A stretch of 8,305 nt of DNA from Methylocapsa sp. Its GTDB lineage: Bacteria; Pseudomonadota; Alphaproteobacteria; Rhizobiales; Beijerinckiaceae. Below are positions 6,001-8,305 of this stretch, piece after piece; positions within the stretch are counted from its first letter, which is position 1, and every line of letters starts with the position of its first letter. The position numbers and the translations under genes were made by a program. The DNA is taken from contig PLUZ01000558.1 of the NCBI GenBank assembly GCA_003162995.1, positions 162-8,466 on the forward strand, given 5' to 3'. Below the pieces are notes generated by a model. The model was not told the origin of the DNA. It made no database searches and worked only from the letters and a program-made list of their open reading frames with translations.

Positions 6001-7150
6001 GGCACTCGCAACCGAGGTGACGCTCGAAACACTGTCGTCCTTGTTCGCGACTGTCTATATGCGCGCCTGGTACCGGCTGATGGGCGCCAAGATCGGCAAG
6101 GACGCGGAAATTTCGACGAATCTGTCCGGCCGCTACGATCTCGTCGAGATCGGCGAGAAATGCTTCATCGCCGATGAAGTGATCCTTGGCGACGAAGAGA
6201 TCCGCAATGGCTGGATGTATTTGAAACGCGTCAAGACGGGTCCGCGCGTTTTCGTCGGAAATAGCGCCGTGGTGCCCGCTGGCTCGGACATCCCGGGGGG
6301 CGCGCTGATCGGCATCAAGTCGAAGCCGCCGGCGAACCATTTGATGCACGAGGGCGATACGTGGTTCGGCTCGCCGCCTATCAAGCTCCCCGTCCGCCAG
6401 AAATTCGATGGCGGCGGCGCCAACTGGACCTATGAAGCGCCGCGCTGGAAAAAAATCGCGCGCGCCTGCTTCGAGGCGGTCACGATTTCCATGCCGATCA
6501 TGCTGTTCATTACCTTTGGCACATGGGCGGTGGAGTGGTTCAGCACGGGCGTGCTCGAAGGCAGATATTTCGAAGTGGTGTGGCAGTTCATCCTGGCCTC
6601 GGCTGCGATTAGCCTAGCCATGTCCCTGGTCGTCATCTGTTTGAAGTGGATCACGATGGGGCGCTACGAGCCGATGGTCAGACCAATGTGGTCCTGGTGG
6701 GCCATGCGGACCGAGGCGGTCGCCGTCATCTATTGGGGCTTGGCCGGCAAGGTTTTGCTCGATCATTTGCGCGGCACTCCTTTCCTGCCGTGGATCATGC
6801 GCCTGTTCGGGACGAAATTCGGGCGCGGGGTCTATATGGATATGACCGATATCACCGAATTCGACTGTGTGAGTGTCGGCGATTATGCCGCTTTGAACGC
6901 ACTTTGCGCCTTGCAAACGCATCTCTACGAGGACCGGGTCATGAAGGTCGGCACGGTCTTCGTCGGCAATGGCGTCACCGTCGGCGCGGGCTCCACCGTG
7001 CTTTACGACACGCATGTTTTTGATTATGCGCGCTTGGGACCTCTCACCCTCGTCATGAAGGGCGAACAGATCCCAGCCAATACGGCATGGGAGGGGGCGC
7101 CGGCGGAGCCGAAGGCGGCGGCACTGCTCAGCGAAAAAGTAGCGGCTTGA
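3071..7150 (+). CDS. Pls/PosA-family membrane non-ribosomal peptide synthetase (poly-amino acid synthetase-like)
   Basis: The 1359-residue protein has the layout of epsilon-poly-lysine synthetase (about 1320 residues). An adenylation domain (about 35-530) shows core motifs [11 protein letters not shown] (191-201), FDLSMEEIW (236-244), NSYGPTETT (323-331), YRSGD (416-420), [20 protein letters not shown] (434-453) and GKIDRK with Lys525. A carrier domain (about 550-625) has LGGHSLLA, with Ser583 for phosphopantetheine. The rest has six membrane helices in three pairs (about 646-711, 880-955, 1130-1195), each pair followed by a hexapeptide-type domain (about 757-850, 1003-1085, 1245-1340). There is no classical condensation or thioesterase domain. 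In Pls the three C-terminal domains join monomers iteratively. The hand-aligned substrate code is D-L-E-D-I-G-S-V-V-K. Its Glu241 and Asp280 suggest a basic monomer such as lysine, ornithine or diaminobutyrate (inference). No exporter or modifying gene adjoins it. Confidence 0.93.
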   Translation: [1359 protein letters not shown]

Positions 7151-7154
7151 GAAA

Positions 7155-7928
7155 TCAAATGAGCGCGATGGCGGCGATCTGGCGGCCGTAATCTGGCTCG
7201 TTGCGATGCACGCAGCGGCGGTAGGAATAGAAGATCTCGGGCTCGGCATAGGTATCGCGCGCCAAATCCTCGAATGAGCCGATCCCCGCGCACCACAAAC
7301 GCATCGCGATGAAGCCTGGCAGATCGAACAGAAAGTGCCCGCCCCGCGCCGAGGCCGAAAAGAAGTCCTCGTAGCTTTCCGATGCAGCCAGGAATCGCTC
7401 CGCGAATTCGGCGCCGACTTCATAGCTCTTCTGCGAGATGGTGGGACCGAGAACAGCCGCCGTCGAAGCGCGGCGCGCGCCCAGTGTTTCCATCGCCGCG
7501 AGCGTGGCTTCCAGCACGCCGTCGAGTGCCCCTTTCCAGCCGGCATGCGCGGCGCCAATCACCCGCGCCTCCCTGTCGGCGAAAAGGATCATACCGCAAT
7601 CGGCGCCCGTGACGCCGAGGCCAAGGCCTGGAACGGCGGTGACGAGCGCATCGCAACGCGGTCGCTCGGCAAAAGCTTGCGTCACGGCCAGCGCGGTGGG
7701 CGAATGGATTTGGTAGGGCACGAGTAAATGCGCCTGCTCGATCCCAAGAGTGACAGTCATCCGGCGCCGGTTTTCGGCGACGGCATGCGGATCATCCCTT
7801 GAGCCTACTCCGCCATTGAGCGAGGCGTAAACGCCAGTCGACACGCCGCCTTGCCGCGTGAAAAAACCATGGGTCAGGCCCGGCCCGTCAAGGAGCGAGG
7901 CGCGCAGCGGCGCTGCGGTTTGCTGCAT
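7155..7928 (-). CDS. pgeF: Peptidoglycan editing factor PgeF (laccase-domain/YfiH family)
   Basis: PgeF-type proteins correct misincorporated amino acids in cytoplasmic peptidoglycan precursors. The wider family (YfiH/YlmD, formerly polyphenol oxidase) also has purine-nucleoside-cleaving members. The 257-residue product has the family's metal-binding triad: His75 in YQIHSPTA, Cys111 in TGADCGMILFAD and His128 in AAHAGWKGALDGV. It also has the N-terminal FFTRQGGVSTG, with SLN after it, and the C-terminal FYSYRR. ATG at 7928 overlaps the upstream methyltransferase stop as TGATG, indicating translational coupling. A GTG directly before it (7931) is an equally placed alternative that adds one residue. 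It converges on the NRPS gene with only 4 bp between the two stop codons and no room for a terminator. The MidA-then-pgeF order is common in Alphaproteobacteria, and the gene is unlikely to be linked functionally to the NRPS. Confidence 0.94.
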   Translation of the reverse strand: MQQTAAPLRASLLDGPGLTHGFFTRQGGVSTGVYASLNGGVGSRDDPHAVAENRRRMTVTLGIEQAHLLVPYQIHSPTALAVTQAFAERPRCDALVTAVPGLGLGVTGADCGMILFADREARVIGAAHAGWKGALDGVLEATLAAMETLGARRASTAAVLGPTISQKSYEVGAEFAERFLAASESYEDFFSASARGGHFLFDLPGFIAMRLWCAGIGSFEDLARDTYAEPEIFYSYRRCVHRNEPDYGRQIAAIALI

Positions 7929-8305
7929 CACGCGGCCGCCGTCTCGAAGCCGGGCAAGGCGCCGAGGCTGGGGCTCGCCACTGCGAGCACCTTGAAAAGC
8001 CGTGCCATGCTAGCGCCGATTGGAACCGCGCCATTGCCCGCCAGGCGCAGGAGGGCAGAGTCGATGGCCGCACTTTGGCGCTCGCCGGCATGCCGCCGCA
8101 ACGCCGCGGCGCGCTCCTTTATGCCGAGACGGGCAAGCCATTCGCCTTGCGGCACGGGGCCGTGCACTGCGGCGCCCGCAGCCCGCGCGGCGCGGGCGAG
8201 GGCGCAAAAATCGACATGCGCGGTGAGATCGGCTTCGCCCGGATCGCGCAAGGGATCGGCGAAGCGATGCCGCTTCACCGCCTGCAAGGTTTCGCCGCGC
8301 GCCGG
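7928..8305 (-). CDS. SAM-dependent methyltransferase, MidA/NDUFAF7 family (C-terminal part, gene runs off the right edge)
   Basis: Only the last 125 residues are in the window, and the frame is open to the edge. They match the C-terminal part of the MidA family (COG1565; the mitochondrial member NDUFAF7 methylates an arginine of a complex I subunit). The diagnostic stretch is GETLQAVKRHRF, then DPGEADLTAHVDF, and further on GPVPQGEWLARLGI, about 40 residues into the visible part. The SAM-binding N-terminal part lies outside, so the activity cannot be checked here. A TTG codon at 8287 sits inside the conserved GETLQAV segment and is not the start. The stop TGA shares its last base with the pgeF ATG. 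In Alphaproteobacteria this gene usually follows lgt, which may lie just to the right. Confidence 0.88.
   Translation of the reverse strand, partial: PARGETLQAVKRHRFADPLRDPGEADLTAHVDFCALARAARAAGAAVHGPVPQGEWLARLGIKERAAALRRHAGERQSAAIDSALLRLAGNGAVPIGASMARLFKVLAVASPSLGALPGFETAAA

Noticed and set aside
4939..6177. 412-codon rightward frame
   Set aside because: It overlaps the NRPS gene in another frame. The in-frame NRPS translation has continuous membrane and hexapeptide motifs, so this one is a shadow.
6614..7558. 314-codon leftward frame across the NRPS 3' end and pgeF
   Set aside because: It conflicts with two well-supported genes and shows no domain.
1..8305. CRISPR array, tRNA, rRNA or insertion sequence
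   Set aside because: No regularly spaced direct repeats, no cloverleaf or rRNA-like stretches, and no transposase motifs or terminal inverted repeats with target duplications were seen.

Overview
The window is GC-rich DNA with protein families and gene pairings typical of Alphaproteobacteria. The short-chain FabI, a Pls/PosA-type membrane NRPS, and a MidA-family methyltransferase directly followed by pgeF all point that way, most likely to the Hyphomicrobiales (Beijerinckiaceae/Methylocystaceae-like). That placement is inference from family resemblance, not from a marker gene.

Layout, left to right. A perfect 20-bp palindrome at 1-20 carries the 14-base core of the chromosomal ParB-binding site parS. 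A leftward two-gene unit follows, read from 1499 down to 72: an ECF-type sigma factor, then a single-pass membrane anti-sigma factor. A divergent intergenic region (1500-1812) holds a degraded copy of an intergenic dyad repeat. The rightward fabI gene (1813-2661) encodes enoyl-ACP reductase. Next comes a 409-bp gap (2662-3070). Its first part is strikingly AT-rich (30 of 100 bases are G or C in 2701-2800) and its second part is GC-rich.

The window is dominated by one 4.1-kb rightward gene (3071-7150), a 1359-residue Pls/PosA-family membrane NRPS. It has one adenylation domain, one carrier domain, and a C-terminal half built of three repeats, each a membrane-helix pair followed by a hexapeptide-type domain. 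This is the architecture of epsilon-poly-L-lysine synthetase. The substrate pocket read by hand has two acidic residues, which suggests a basic amino acid and a cationic homopoly(amino acid) product. No exporter, degrading enzyme, phosphopantetheinyl transferase or amino-acid biosynthesis gene accompanies it here.

Only 4 bp beyond its stop, and convergent with it, lies pgeF (peptidoglycan editing factor, leftward). It is coupled by a TGATG overlap to the 3' end of a MidA-family SAM-dependent methyltransferase that runs off the right edge.

The segments look functionally independent: envelope-stress-type regulation, fatty-acid synthesis, secondary metabolism and peptidoglycan/complex I housekeeping. 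The most interesting element is the membrane NRPS with its unusual leader. The parS-like site is the most informative non-coding signal.
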